In this document: positions 33,386 through 41,190 of the stretch, in pieces
Position numbering within the stretch: position 1 is the first letter of the stretch
Layout of the letters: each line of letters starts with the position of its first letter
Source of the DNA: PALSA-612 sp046729255
GTDB lineage: Bacteria > Actinomycetota > Thermoleophilia > Gaiellales > Gaiellaceae
Length of the DNA: 64,000 nt
Direction: 5' to 3'
Assembly (NCBI GenBank): GCA_046729255.1
Contig: JBKPGF010000007.1
Coordinates: forward strand, 23,663-87,662
Made by a program: the position numbers and the translations under genes
Notes under the pieces: model-generated
What the model was told of the DNA's origin: nothing
Seen by the model: the letters and a program-made list of their open reading frames with translations, nothing else
Databases searched by the model: none

Positions 33386-34316
33386 GGCGCTAGCCCCCTC
33401 CCTGCTCGACCTCGTCGGCTCGACGCCTCTGGTCGAGCTGTCCCGGCTCGCGCCGCCGGGCATCCGCATCTACGCGAAGCTCGAGGGCCAGAACCCGACC
33501 GGCTCGATCAAGGACCGCGTCGCGAAGGCGATGATCGAGGCGGCGGAGGGGTCCGGCGAGCTCGAGCCCGGCCGCGAGCTGCTCGAGCCGACGAGCGGCA
33601 ACACCGGCATCTCGCTCGCGCTCGTGGCTCGACTGAAGGGCTATCGACTCACGTGCGTCATGCCCGAGAACGCGACGGAAGAGCGACGACGTCTGCTGCG
33701 CCTGTTCGGCGCCGACATCATCGACTCCCCGGGCGCCGAGGGGTCGAATGGCGCGGTCCGCGTCGCCCTCGAGCTCGCCCAGCGCGAGCCGCGGTACTAC
33801 ATGCCGTTCCAGTACGCGAACGAGGCCAATCCTCGTGCGCATTACGAAGGCACGGGCACCGAGATCGCGGAGGCGCTCGATCGCGTGGACTGTCTTGTTG
33901 CCGGCCTCGGGACGGGCGGCACGCTCATGGGGGTAGGAGAGCGACTGCGCGAGTCCTTCCCCGAGGTCACAATCGCCGCCGCCGAGCCGCTCCCCGGCGA
34001 TCCGGTCATGGGGCTGCGTTCGCTGGAGGACGGCTACGTGCCGCCGATCCTCGACGTCTCGAAGCTCGACCGCAAGCTGCTCGTGTCCAACGCCGAAGCC
34101 GCCGCCGCCGTCAGGCAGCTCCTCGAGGAGGAGGGGATCTTCGCCGGCGTCTCCTCGGGCGCGGTGCTCCACGTCGCGCTACGCCTGGCGCGCGAGCTCG
34201 ATGACGGCAGCATCGTCGTCTGCATCCTCGCCGACGGCGGCTGGAAGTACCTGTCAGCAGACTTTTGGGACGCCGACGACCCTGCGGCGACCATGGAGCG
34301 CAGCCACTGGTGGTAG
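33375..34316 (+). CDS. cysM: O-phosphoserine sulfhydrylase (CysM-type cysteine synthase)
   Basis: 313 aa, GTG 33375, whose first codons overlap the last 11 nt of cysO. It is a PLP fold type II enzyme: LVGSTPLVELSRL, KLEGQNPTGSIKDRV with PLP lysine K46, TSGNTGISLA (substrate loop) and GLGTGGTLMGVG (phosphate cup). Context with CysO and Mec points to the mycobacterial CysM reaction, in which O-phosphoserine plus CysO-thiocarboxylate gives a CysO-cysteine adduct. A flexible C-terminal tail ends in ERSHWW, as expected for a lid closing over the active site. It is shorter than a CBS-containing cystathionine beta-synthase, and there is no serine acetyltransferase nearby. Confidence 0.9.
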   Translation: MGSRALAPSLLDLVGSTPLVELSRLAPPGIRIYAKLEGQNPTGSIKDRVAKAMIEAAEGSGELEPGRELLEPTSGNTGISLALVARLKGYRLTCVMPENATEERRRLLRLFGADIIDSPGAEGSNGAVRVALELAQREPRYYMPFQYANEANPRAHYEGTGTEIAEALDRVDCLVAGLGTGGTLMGVGERLRESFPEVTIAAAEPLPGDPVMGLRSLEDGYVPPILDVSKLDRKLLVSNAEAAAAVRQLLEEEGIFAGVSSGAVLHVALRLARELDDGSIVVCILADGGWKYLSADFWDADDPAATMERSHWW

Positions 34317-34681
34317 TCCCGGAGGAGATCCGGCGCCGCCTCGAGCAGCATGCAGCCGAGGAGGCGCCGAACGAAGCCTGCGGGCTGCTCGTGTTCGAGA
34401 ACGGCCGCGCGGTGCGCTACGAGCCGGGCCGCAACCTCGCGGCCTCGCCGTATCGCTTCGAGCTCGACGTCGACCCCGAGGTGTGGTTCCTCGAGGACGA
34501 CGGCTACGAGCTCGCCGTCTTCCATTCGCATCCCACGGACTCGGCGCGCCCCTCGCGCACAGACCTCGCGAACATCGGCCTCTGGCAGGGCCGCCCGTAC
34601 TTCGTCCTCTCCCGGGCGACCGGTGAGCTCGCCGCGTGGCGGATCCGTGATGGCGGCGCCGAGCCGCTGGCGTTCGACTAA
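34310..34681 (+). CDS. mec: Mec-type JAMM/MPN+ metalloprotease
   Basis: 123 aa from GTG 34310, overlapping the cysM stop by 7 nt. The JAMM zinc motif is complete: E22 (NEACGLLV), then H72-S-H74 followed by seven residues, S82, two residues and D85 (FHSHPTDSARPSRTD). In Mycobacterium tuberculosis the homologue Mec+ frees cysteine from the CysO-cysteine adduct. Here it may also trim the extra leucine of CysO, a reaction known for the QbsD/QbsE pair; that part is inference. It acts in the cytosol without a signal peptide. The 3' end overlaps the convergent cupredoxin gene by 4 nt. Confidence 0.9.
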   Translation: MVVPEEIRRRLEQHAAEEAPNEACGLLVFENGRAVRYEPGRNLAASPYRFELDVDPEVWFLEDDGYELAVFHSHPTDSARPSRTDLANIGLWQGRPYFVLSRATGELAAWRIRDGGAEPLAFD

Positions 34682-35037
34682 GCCGTAACCCTGAAGGATC
34701 CCTTCATGTCGAGGGAGTGCGGGTCGCACACGTAGCGATAGCGCCCGACCTTGAGCTTGACGATGATCGACTTCGTGCCGGTGAAGGGAACGGTCGTGAC
34801 GACCTTGTTGATGCCGGGACCGGTGAGGTGAAAGTCGTGAATGGCGGACTTGTCCTGGACGATGAGCTTGTACGTTCCGGCCTTCGTCGTCTTCACGAGC
34901 TTGCCGGCGGGTGTCTTCACGGTGATCGTGAAGCTGGGCCCGACGGTTCCCCTGAGCACCTTGGTGGCCGGGGTAGCGGAAGCGGCGGAGATCGCGGCGG
35001 CTGTGACGAGCGCCGCCACGGCAGCGAGCAGTCGCAT
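34678..35037 (-). CDS. Secreted plastocyanin-like cupredoxin
   Basis: 119 aa, ATG 35037, with AGGAGG four bases upstream. Residues 1-22 (MRLLAAVAALVTAAAISAAS) are a signal peptide with an Ala-x-Ala-type cleavage region. The mature part is a beta-sandwich with four possible type 1 copper ligands: His in AIHDFHLTGPG, then Cys-x-x-His in YVCDPHS and Met in LDMKGSF. This is the spacing of small blue copper proteins. It would be an extracytoplasmic electron carrier or copper-binding protein. It is convergent with mec and divergent from the MBL-fold gene. Confidence 0.8.
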   Translation of the reverse strand: MRLLAAVAALVTAAAISAASATPATKVLRGTVGPSFTITVKTPAGKLVKTTKAGTYKLIVQDKSAIHDFHLTGPGINKVVTTVPFTGTKSIIVKLKVGRYRYVCDPHSLDMKGSFRVTA

Positions 35038-35089
35038 GGGGCCTCCTGGTTCGTAGACGTTCGTGCCAGGATACGTCGGAAGTAGACGC

Positions 35090-35704
35090 ATGGACGTCCA
35101 CAGGATCGCACCGGGTCTCTGGCGCTGGACCGCGTATCACGAGGAGTGGCGGAAGGTCGTCGGCTGCCTGTACCTCGAGACCGACGACGCGACGGTGCTC
35201 TTCGACCCGCTCGTTCCCGGCGACCATGCGGAGCGTTTCCTCGACTACCTCGACGCGGACGTGGAGCGAGCCGGTAGCGACGTGCATATCGTGCTCACCG
35301 TCTACTGGCACGTCCGTAGCACGGCCGAGTTGGTGAAGCGCTACAAGGCGGCGGTCTGGGCGCCGGCGCGGAGCGCCAAGCCAGTCGAGCGACGGCTGAA
35401 GCTCGACCCGCACGCCGTCCGGCCCGGGGACGCATTGCCGGGCGGCGTCGAAGCGCATGCATCGGGACGGGCCTCGGAGCTCGTCTTTCTCCTTCCCCAG
35501 TACCGCGCCCTCGTCGCCGGCGACGTCCTGCTCGGAGATCCGCTGCGGATCTGCCCCGGCGGCTGGGTCGGGAAGGGCGGCCAGAAGGCCGTCCGGGAAG
35601 CACTCCGGCCGCTGCTCGACCGGCCGCTCGACCGCATACTCGTTTCCCACGGCGACCCCGTGCTGCGCGCCGGCCACGCAGCGCTCGCGGCAGCGCTCGC
35701 CTAG
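35090..35704 (+). CDS. Metallo-beta-lactamase-fold protein with degenerate metal motif
   Basis: 204 aa, ATG 35090. The start DVHRIAPGLWRWTAYHEEW, then GCLYLETDDATVLFDPLVP and the end DRILVSHGDPVL follow the MBL fold order. However, the HxHxDH zinc motif is replaced by LTVYWHVRST, keeping one His only. ALVAGDVLLGDPLR retains the later Asp and the final SHGDP the later His. Hydrolase activity is therefore doubtful. Binding, or a changed metal site, is more likely. The ATG has a weak GGAAG upstream. It is divergent from the cupredoxin gene and convergent with the DJ-1 gene. Confidence 0.8.
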   Translation: MDVHRIAPGLWRWTAYHEEWRKVVGCLYLETDDATVLFDPLVPGDHAERFLDYLDADVERAGSDVHIVLTVYWHVRSTAELVKRYKAAVWAPARSAKPVERRLKLDPHAVRPGDALPGGVEAHASGRASELVFLLPQYRALVAGDVLLGDPLRICPGGWVGKGGQKAVREALRPLLDRPLDRILVSHGDPVLRAGHAALAAALA

Positions 35705-35707
35705 CGC

Positions 35708-36268
35708 CTACGTCGACACGGCGCTGCGCTCGAGCAGCTCGAGGAACGCCTTGAAGAAGTCGGCGAGATCCTCCCAGCCCCGCGCCGAGACCATCGCTCC
35801 GTCCACGACGTCCGGCCCATCGACGAACTCCCCGCCAGCGGCCTCGATGTCCGGCGCGAGCGGTGGATACGCCGACACCTTGCGGCCACGCACGTATCCC
35901 CCGACGGCCGGCACCTGCACGCCGTGGCACATGTGCCCGACCGGGAGCTCCGAGTCGAAGAAGTGCGCGACGATCCGTTGGACGTCGGGATCGTTCCGGA
36001 TCACCTCGGGCGCCCGCCCTCCGGGGATGAGGACGCCGTCGTACCGCGCCGGATCGACCTCGGCGAACGCGAGGTCCGCCTCGAGCCCGCGGCCCGGCCG
36101 CTCGACGTACGTGTCCCACCCGGGCTCGAAGTCGTGGACGACGAGCTGGAGCCGTTTGCGCTCGGGCGCGGCCACGTCGACGTCGTGGCCGTCCTCGCGG
36201 AGCCGGTAGAGCATGTAGTACACCTCGAGCTCCTCACCCGCATCACCGGTGAGAATGAGCACGCGCAC
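35708..36268 (-). CDS. DJ-1/PfpI-family protein
   Basis: 186 aa from GTG 36268. RVLILTGDAGEELEVYYMLY, DVDVAAPERK, YDGVLIPGGRAPEVIRNDP and GHMCHGVQVP are the four strands and nucleophile elbow of the class I glutamine-amidotransferase-like fold. E12 and the elbow C114-H115 match the Glu/Cys/His arrangement of PfpI and deglycase-type proteins. Members are chaperones, glyoxalases or deglycases, and the exact activity is unknown. It begins 1 bp after the stop of the CNNM gene, so they are probably one transcript. Confidence 0.88.
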   Translation of the reverse strand: MRVLILTGDAGEELEVYYMLYRLREDGHDVDVAAPERKRLQLVVHDFEPGWDTYVERPGRGLEADLAFAEVDPARYDGVLIPGGRAPEVIRNDPDVQRIVAHFFDSELPVGHMCHGVQVPAVGGYVRGRKVSAYPPLAPDIEAAGGEFVDGPDVVDGAMVSARGWEDLADFFKAFLELLERSAVST

Positions 36269-36269
36269 G

Positions 36270-37577
36270 CTACGCCCCCTCGGGCTCGGTCTCGCCGGCC
36301 GCCTCGACCGGCGTGAACTCGACCTCGATGCGCTCGATCCGCGAGCCCTCCACTTCCACGACCTTGAAGCGCGTGCCGTCGTGTGACACCTCGTCGCCGG
36401 GCTCGGGCGCGCGCCCGAGCAGGCCGAAGACGAAGCCGGCCATCGTGTGGTAGTCGTCGACCGGGAGCTGCCGTTGGAACTGCTCGTTGAAATCGTCGAC
36501 GGAGAACGTCCCGGAGATACGGATGCGCCCATCGCCGAGCTCCTCGACGGACTCGTCCGGTAGGTCGAACTCGTCCTCGATCTCGCCGACGATCTCCTCG
36601 AGAACGTCCTCGAGCGTGACGATGCCCTCGGTCGCGCCGTACTCGTCCACGACGACGGCCATGTGCTCCTTCGCGCCCCGGAAGTCGTGCAGCAGCGCGG
36701 CGAGATCCTTCGTCTCCGGCACGACATGAGCTGGGCGCAGCAGCGCCTCTACGTCGACCTCCGAGAAGGTCCCGTTCTCGTTCACGGCGCGCATGAGATC
36801 GCGGATGTGGAGGATGCCGATGACGTGGTCGAGCGAGTCGCGGTAGACCGGATAGCGCGTGTAGGGAGCCTCCATCGCCGCGGCGAGACACTCGTCAGGC
36901 GGAAGGTCGATGGACAGCGCGACCACCTCGGGCCGCGGCACCATCACGTCGGAGACCTCCTTGTCGGCGAAGTCGAAGACCTTGTAGAGCATCTCGCGTT
37001 CCTCCTCCTCGATCTCGCCCGTCACCTCCGCATGCGCGACGATCATGCGGATCTCCTCTTCCGAGTGGGCGATGACGCCGGCCGGCGCAGGCTCGATGCC
37101 GACGACGCGCGTCATGGCGTTCGCCGAGGCCTGGAAGAACCAGACGACCGGGTACGAGACGACATAGACGCCCTCGATGGGCAGCGCCACCCAGAGCGCC
37201 GTCTCTTCTTTCTTGTCGAGCGCGATCGCCTTGGGCACCAGCTCGCCGAGCGTCACGTGGAGGTACGTGACGATGGCGTACGCGATGACGAAGGCGACGC
37301 CGTGGGAGAGCGGGCCGTCGATCCAGTTGGCGACGATCGGCTCGCCGACGACACCGAGGAGGATCGAGAAGGCGGTGATGCCGAGCTGGACGGTGCCGAT
37401 GAAGCGCACCGGGCTGTCCATGATGCGGATGGCAATCTTCGCGCGGCGCATCCCCTGGTCGGCGAGCTCCTGGAGGCGCGTTCGGCGCGCCGTGACGAGC
37501 GCGTACTCGGCCGCGACGAAAAAGCCGTTCGCCAGCACGATCAGGAGGACCGCGGCGATCTCGAGAGGAATGCTCAC
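36270..37577 (-). CDS. CNNM/CorC-type membrane protein with CBS pair
   Basis: 435 aa from GTG 37577. The N-terminal ~190 residues are a DUF21/CNNM transmembrane domain (IPLEIAAVLLIVLANGFFVA, then PVRFIGTVQLGITAFSILLG and ELVPKAIALDK). Next are two CBS domains (DVMVPRPEVVALSIDLP, then YRDSLDHVIGILHIRDLM, and VVVDEYGATEGIVTLEDVLE) and a CorC_HlyC domain near the end (RISGTFSVDDFNEQF, MAGFVFGLLGRAPEPGDEV). The family exports or controls Mg2+ or Co2+ in the inner membrane and is often annotated hemolysin. Length and order are complete. Divergent from the radical SAM gene. Confidence 0.92.
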   Translation of the reverse strand: MSIPLEIAAVLLIVLANGFFVAAEYALVTARRTRLQELADQGMRRAKIAIRIMDSPVRFIGTVQLGITAFSILLGVVGEPIVANWIDGPLSHGVAFVIAYAIVTYLHVTLGELVPKAIALDKKEETALWVALPIEGVYVVSYPVVWFFQASANAMTRVVGIEPAPAGVIAHSEEEIRMIVAHAEVTGEIEEEEREMLYKVFDFADKEVSDVMVPRPEVVALSIDLPPDECLAAAMEAPYTRYPVYRDSLDHVIGILHIRDLMRAVNENGTFSEVDVEALLRPAHVVPETKDLAALLHDFRGAKEHMAVVVDEYGATEGIVTLEDVLEEIVGEIEDEFDLPDESVEELGDGRIRISGTFSVDDFNEQFQRQLPVDDYHTMAGFVFGLLGRAPEPGDEVSHDGTRFKVVEVEGSRIERIEVEFTPVEAAGETEPEGA

Positions 37578-37691
37578 GCCCCGGTCTCCGGGGCGCCAGT
37601 ACTGGGCGGCAGCTCGTCGTCCAAGATGCTTCGATCGCAGTATAGGAGAGCAAGGCGGCTGCACGATCTCGCGGTGCCGTCTTGCACTAGA

Positions 37692-37705
37692 CGAACATAT
37701 GTTCT
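37692..37705. promoter_or_regulatory. LexA/SOS-box-like palindrome at the radical SAM gene
   Basis: CGAACATATGTTCT contains the 12-base perfect palindrome GAACATATGTTC, matching the LexA consensus GAAC-N4-GTTC. It overlaps an upstream ATG (37699) and ends 12 bp before the preferred ATG at 37717, a classic operator position. It is the second such box in the window. Confidence 0.68.
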
Positions 37706-37716
37706 ACTCTGGCTCG

Positions 37717-38604
37717 ATGCGGGTGAAGTACCGGGAGGAGCCCTGCAAGACCGCCCTGAACCCGGTAAAGGGCATGCCGTTCGCCTGGTCGCTCAATCCT
37801 TACATGGGGTGTGTTCACCGCTGCACGTTCTGCTACGTGCGGGCCTTCGAGCAGCGCGCCGAGCGACCGGCCGGCGAGGAGTACGGCCTTTCCATCCGCG
37901 TGAAGGTGAACGTGGCCGAGGTGCTCCGCATGGAGCTCGCGCGGAAGTCCTGGAGCAGCGGCTCAGTGGCGGTCGGCGCGGCGACCGACCCGTATCAGCC
38001 GGCCGAGGGCCGCTACCGGCTGACCCGCGGCTGCCTCGAGGCACTCGCGGACGCCGCCAACCCATTTCACATCGTCACGCGAGGCCCCCTGATCGTCCGC
38101 GACGTCGACGTGCTCGCCGAGGCGGCGCGGCGCGCAGCGGTCAGCGTCAGCTTCTCGGTTCCGACGCTCGACGAGGACGTCTGGCGGCGAACGGAGCCGG
38201 GGACGGCGCCGCCACGCCAGCGGTTGCGCGCGCTCTCCGTGCTGCGCGAGGCCGGCATCGACGCCGGCGTTGCTGTCGCACCCGTCCTGCCCGGCCTCTC
38301 GGACCGCCCGGAGCAGTTGGCAGAGGTGGTTCGCGAGGCGCATGCTGCGGGCGCGACCAGCGTCTGGGCGAGCGTCGTCAATCTTCGCCCAGGGACGCGC
38401 GAGCACTTCCTGGCCCACCTCGAGAAAGACTGGCCGGAGCTCGCGCCGTTCTACGAGCGCCTGTACGGTTTTCGCGACTATCCGCCGCGCAAGGTCGAGC
38501 AGCGAGTGCGAGAGCTCGTCGCAACCGCGCGCAAGGAGCAGCGCGTTCGGCGCGGCCGGACGCTGCGCCCGAGGGAGCCCGCCGTGCAGCTGACGCTCGT
38601 CTAA
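37717..38604 (+). CDS. Rv2578c-like radical SAM protein
   Basis: 295 aa from ATG 37717. The [4Fe-4S]/SAM motif is CVHRCTFCY (C32, C36, C39), preceded by SLNPYMGC. GAATDPYQPAEGRYRLTRGC, HIVTRGPLIVRDVDVL and VVNLRPGTREHF follow the fold of the SplB-related radical SAM family common in actinobacteria (Rv2578c type). The true substrate is unknown. Older annotations call them spore photolyase-like. An ATG at 37699 is in frame but sits inside the LexA-like operator, so the second ATG was chosen. To my recollection Rv2578c belongs to the mycobacterial LexA regulon, which fits the box here. Confidence 0.85.
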   Translation: MRVKYREEPCKTALNPVKGMPFAWSLNPYMGCVHRCTFCYVRAFEQRAERPAGEEYGLSIRVKVNVAEVLRMELARKSWSSGSVAVGAATDPYQPAEGRYRLTRGCLEALADAANPFHIVTRGPLIVRDVDVLAEAARRAAVSVSFSVPTLDEDVWRRTEPGTAPPRQRLRALSVLREAGIDAGVAVAPVLPGLSDRPEQLAEVVREAHAAGATSVWASVVNLRPGTREHFLAHLEKDWPELAPFYERLYGFRDYPPRKVEQRVRELVATARKEQRVRRGRTLRPREPAVQLTLV

Positions 38605-39677
38605 CCAGCCAACGATTCGGCAGCGACACAGCCGAGCACGAGGGCCGCGGCAAGGCCGCTCGAGTAGCCGCCCGTCGCGATGCCGCCGACGTCGACGCCG
38701 GCCGCGTACAGCCCGTCCACCGGCAATCCGTCATCGCGGAGCACGCGGGCGCCGCGGTCCACGACGAGCCCGCCGATCGTGTGCGTCACCGTGGCGATGA
38801 CGTGGACGGCGTAGCGATAGCCATTCGGCACGGGGAAGGGCAGCTCGTCGGGTGCGAGCACCGTTCCTCCCGCCGCCCGCGCGGCCTCGATCCGCTCCTC
38901 GACAGTGCCGTAGCTCACAGGCAATCCGAGCGCCTCGTCGCCGACGAGGTACCACGCCCTGCCGCCGGGGCTGCGGGCGATGTCCTGGACGAGATCGTTT
39001 TCGTGCCACGCCCGATCGGCGCTCGGGATCGCCGTTCCGTCCTCGTCCAACACCAGCGCATGGCGGCCGTAGACCTGCGCCAGCGGCACGAAGCCGTCCG
39101 TCGGTATCCGTGCCGGCGGCGCGGGCAGCGCCCGACCGTAGAACTCGTCCATGCCCTGTGACGTGGCCGCGTCCTGTTCGCGTGCCAGCAGGAGACCGTC
39201 GCCTTCGCTCCAGGGCCCGGCTCGGAGTGGGAGCGAGAGCTGGCGGGCGAGCGTCGCGGCGAAGCCGCCCGTCGCCAGCAGGACGGGCTCGTCGTCAAGG
39301 TCTTCCAACCGCTCGTCGAGGCGGATCTCGCCGGCCCGACCGAGGAGTGCCTCCACGAGCTGAGGCGGGTCGAAGCGCCGGCCGACCGTGCGCGGATTGC
39401 CCGTGGACGGGTCCGTGACGGATGCCCCCAGCGATTCGAGCCAGTCGAGCCGGTCGTCGAGCTGCTCGAGGATCAGCCCCTGAAGCTCCGCGTCTCCGTC
39501 AGGGCACTCGGTGTGGAAGTCCTCCAGAGAGCGGTGGCGCCAGATCACGCCGCTCGACAGCACCATCGATCCCCCCGGCCTCGTGCCCTTCTCGAGCACG
39601 GTCCGCGCCACACCCAGCTCGCGGAGGCGGGCGGCGGCGACCAGGCCGGCCATCCCTGCCCCGGCGACGACCGTCAC
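38601..39677 (-). CDS. FAD-dependent oxidoreductase (fumarate-reductase/ketosteroid-dehydrogenase fold)
   Basis: 358 aa from GTG 39677. VVAGAGMAGLVAAARLRELG is the N-terminal FAD-binding Rossmann loop, EKGTRPGGSMVLSSGVIW the second FAD contact, VLLATGGFAA the internal motif, and GLYAAGVDVGGIATGGYSSG with LAAALVLG the C-terminal FAD closure. The pattern suits flavoproteins of the FrdA/KstD group, although it is shorter than both. The substrate is unknown. The GTG overlaps the VOC stop as GTGA and the run begins with a 7Fe ferredoxin, so electrons may come from or go to that ferredoxin (inference). Confidence 0.82.
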   Translation of the reverse strand: MTVVAGAGMAGLVAAARLRELGVARTVLEKGTRPGGSMVLSSGVIWRHRSLEDFHTECPDGDAELQGLILEQLDDRLDWLESLGASVTDPSTGNPRTVGRRFDPPQLVEALLGRAGEIRLDERLEDLDDEPVLLATGGFAATLARQLSLPLRAGPWSEGDGLLLAREQDAATSQGMDEFYGRALPAPPARIPTDGFVPLAQVYGRHALVLDEDGTAIPSADRAWHENDLVQDIARSPGGRAWYLVGDEALGLPVSYGTVEERIEAARAAGGTVLAPDELPFPVPNGYRYAVHVIATVTHTIGGLVVDRGARVLRDDGLPVDGLYAAGVDVGGIATGGYSSGLAAALVLGCVAAESLAG

Positions 39678-40336
39678 TCGAGCGAAAAGTCTGGCTTGTG
39701 CTCGACGTACTCGAGCTTCACGCGCTCGGGCCCCCACACGAACACGGCATACGTGTTCGGTGCATCGACGACATCGGCCACCTCGGCTCCGGCCTCCTCG
39801 GCCCGCTCCTTCCACGCGTCCGCAGACGCCACGAGCACGCCGAGGTGGTTGAGCAGCGGCCGGTCGGTGTCGGCGGGCTCTCCGGGCCACAGCTCGACGA
39901 ACGCCCCGGCGATCTCCAGTCGCCCGTCGCCGGCACGCTTCATGCCGAGTGCCTCCCACGTCTCCTCGGCCCGCTCCGGATCTGAAGTGGTGAGAGCGAC
40001 GTGGTGGAGGTCGTATTCCACCTCGGTCTCCGCCTCGACGAGACGGATCCAGAGCCCGTGGCAGATCTCGAACCGCTCCTCGCGACCGTCAGGCAGGGCC
40101 GACAGCGCCTGCCCGAGGCTGCTCACGCGAAGTCCGATCTCCGCGAGCGGCCCAGGCTCGCGGCCCGGTTCCTCGGCGAAGAGCGTGAGCTTCCCGTGAC
40201 GTGCGTGTGGGCCGACGAGCGTGAAGCGATCGGTGTGCTCGATGACGTGCATGCCCAGGTGCGCGGTCGCGAATTCGGCGATCGCGTCGCGGTCTTCAAC
40301 CCAGAGTGCTACATGGTCGAGCCGCTCGAGCTCCAT
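39674..40336 (-). CDS. Two-domain VOC protein (extradiol-dioxygenase/glyoxalase-like)
   Basis: 220 aa, ATG 40336, with GAGGAG six bases upstream. It contains two VOC modules: LERLDHVALWVEDRDAIAEF near the start and YDLHHVALTTSDPERAEETW near the middle. Metal-ligand candidates are H8, H121-region and the final Glu in VKLEYVEHKPDF. The duplicated arrangement is that of type I extradiol dioxygenases and related isomerases. The reaction is unknown. It lies between ferredoxin (11-bp gap) and the flavoprotein (4-nt overlap), so the three form one operon and probably one pathway. Confidence 0.82.
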   Translation of the reverse strand: MELERLDHVALWVEDRDAIAEFATAHLGMHVIEHTDRFTLVGPHARHGKLTLFAEEPGREPGPLAEIGLRVSSLGQALSALPDGREERFEICHGLWIRLVEAETEVEYDLHHVALTTSDPERAEETWEALGMKRAGDGRLEIAGAFVELWPGEPADTDRPLLNHLGVLVASADAWKERAEEAGAEVADVVDAPNTYAVFVWGPERVKLEYVEHKPDFSLE

Positions 40337-40347
40337 TGGCCGCTCCT

Positions 40348-40650
40348 CTACGCGATCGGCTCGTTTTGGACGTTGTGCTCCGCCGCGTACTCGTTCGTGA
40401 GCTTGTTGATCTCCGCAGCGTCGGGATACGCATAGTTGATCTTCACGAACGGCTCCCACTTCTCGGGCAGGGCGTCCTCGGGGAAGATCGCCTCGACCGG
40501 GCATTCGGGCTCACACGCGCCGCAGTCGATGCACTCCTCGGGGTCGATGACGAGGATTCGCTCGTACTCGTGGATGCAGTCCACCGGGCAGACGTCGACG
40601 CACGAGAGGTCTTTGATGTCGATGCAGGGCTCAGCGATGATGTACGTCAC
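40348..40650 (-). CDS. fdxA: 7Fe ferredoxin, [3Fe-4S][4Fe-4S]
   Basis: 100 aa, GTG 40650, with AGGAG five bases upstream. The cysteine pattern is C9, C17, C21, C25 and then C40, C43, C46, C50 (CIDCGACEPECP). The first cluster lacks the second Cys of a CxxC and so holds [3Fe-4S]; the second holds [4Fe-4S]. This is the FdxA/FdxC type found in actinobacteria, with the usual ~40-residue C-terminal tail. It shuttles electrons in the cytosol, here probably for the downstream flavoprotein or for cytochrome P450-like partners elsewhere. Confidence 0.92.
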   Translation of the reverse strand: MTYIIAEPCIDIKDLSCVDVCPVDCIHEYERILVIDPEECIDCGACEPECPVEAIFPEDALPEKWEPFVKINYAYPDAAEINKLTNEYAAEHNVQNEPIA

Positions 40651-40681
40651 GTCGACTCCTCGAAAGTCCTCGGACAGCGAT

Positions 40682-40996
40682 TTACTCTACCGGCGAGAGC
40701 AGCTCGTCAATCAGGTGAGGAACGCGCTCCTCGAGCGCAGACTTCGCGAGCACCTGGTCGAATCCCGCCTCGTGTGCGCGGCGAAGACCGGCGGTGTCGG
40801 TGTGACTCGTGAAGCCTACGATGGGAATGTCCGGATAGGCATCCGCGACCTCGTCGGGCTCAACGCGAGAGATGTCGGCGATGACGAGCTCCGGCGTCTC
40901 TACCGTGTCCGTCGTCACCAGCTGGTGCGCCGACAGCAGCACGTCGAGCTTGCCCCGGAAGAAGAGATCGACCCCAGCCAGCAGGATCGTCGCCAC
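40682..40996 (-). CDS. Stand-alone response-regulator receiver-like protein, atypical
   Basis: 104 aa from GTG 40996. The fold follows CheY: a first strand VATILLAGVD, LVIADIS with the phosphorylatable Asp, IPIVGFTSHTD with the switch Thr/Ser, and FDQVLAKSAL with the conserved Lys. The acidic pair that binds Mg2+ after strand 1 is missing (LAGVDLFFR), so it may be phosphorylation-independent or a pseudo-receiver. There is no output domain and no kinase nearby. No Shine-Dalgarno is seen. Repeat copy D lies 15 bp upstream of the start. Confidence 0.72.
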   Translation of the reverse strand: MATILLAGVDLFFRGKLDVLLSAHQLVTTDTVETPELVIADISRVEPDEVADAYPDIPIVGFTSHTDTAGLRRAHEAGFDQVLAKSALEERVPHLIDELLSPVE

Positions 40997-41010
40997 GGCA
41001 GGAGCGTACC

Positions 41011-41189
41011 AGGAGGGCTTGCCGGGACATTGACTGGGTCGTCCTTGACGCACTGCTCGCACCGAGGCGGCGTCCTCGGTCGCCCACGTACTGTTCGCCT
41101 GCTGCGGTACGTGGGCTCCCTGTGTCCTTGCCTCGGCACGAGCATCGCGTCTCGACGACGAGCAACGTCCCACCAAGCCCTCCCAACCG
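41011..41189 (+). repeat. Dispersed hairpin repeat, copy D
   Basis: This copy starts AGGAGGGCTTGCCGG and ends CCACCAAGCCCTCCCAAC, giving recognisable terminal inverted repeats. The central stem is perfect: GCCCACGTAC (41082-41091) pairs with GTACGTGGGC (41107-41116) around a 15-nt loop, TGTTCGCCTGCTGCG. Flanking blocks TCCTCGGTC and GTCCTTGCCTCG match copies A-C. The right end abuts the ATG of the DUF309 gene. Confidence 0.88.
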
Positions 41190-41190
41190 A

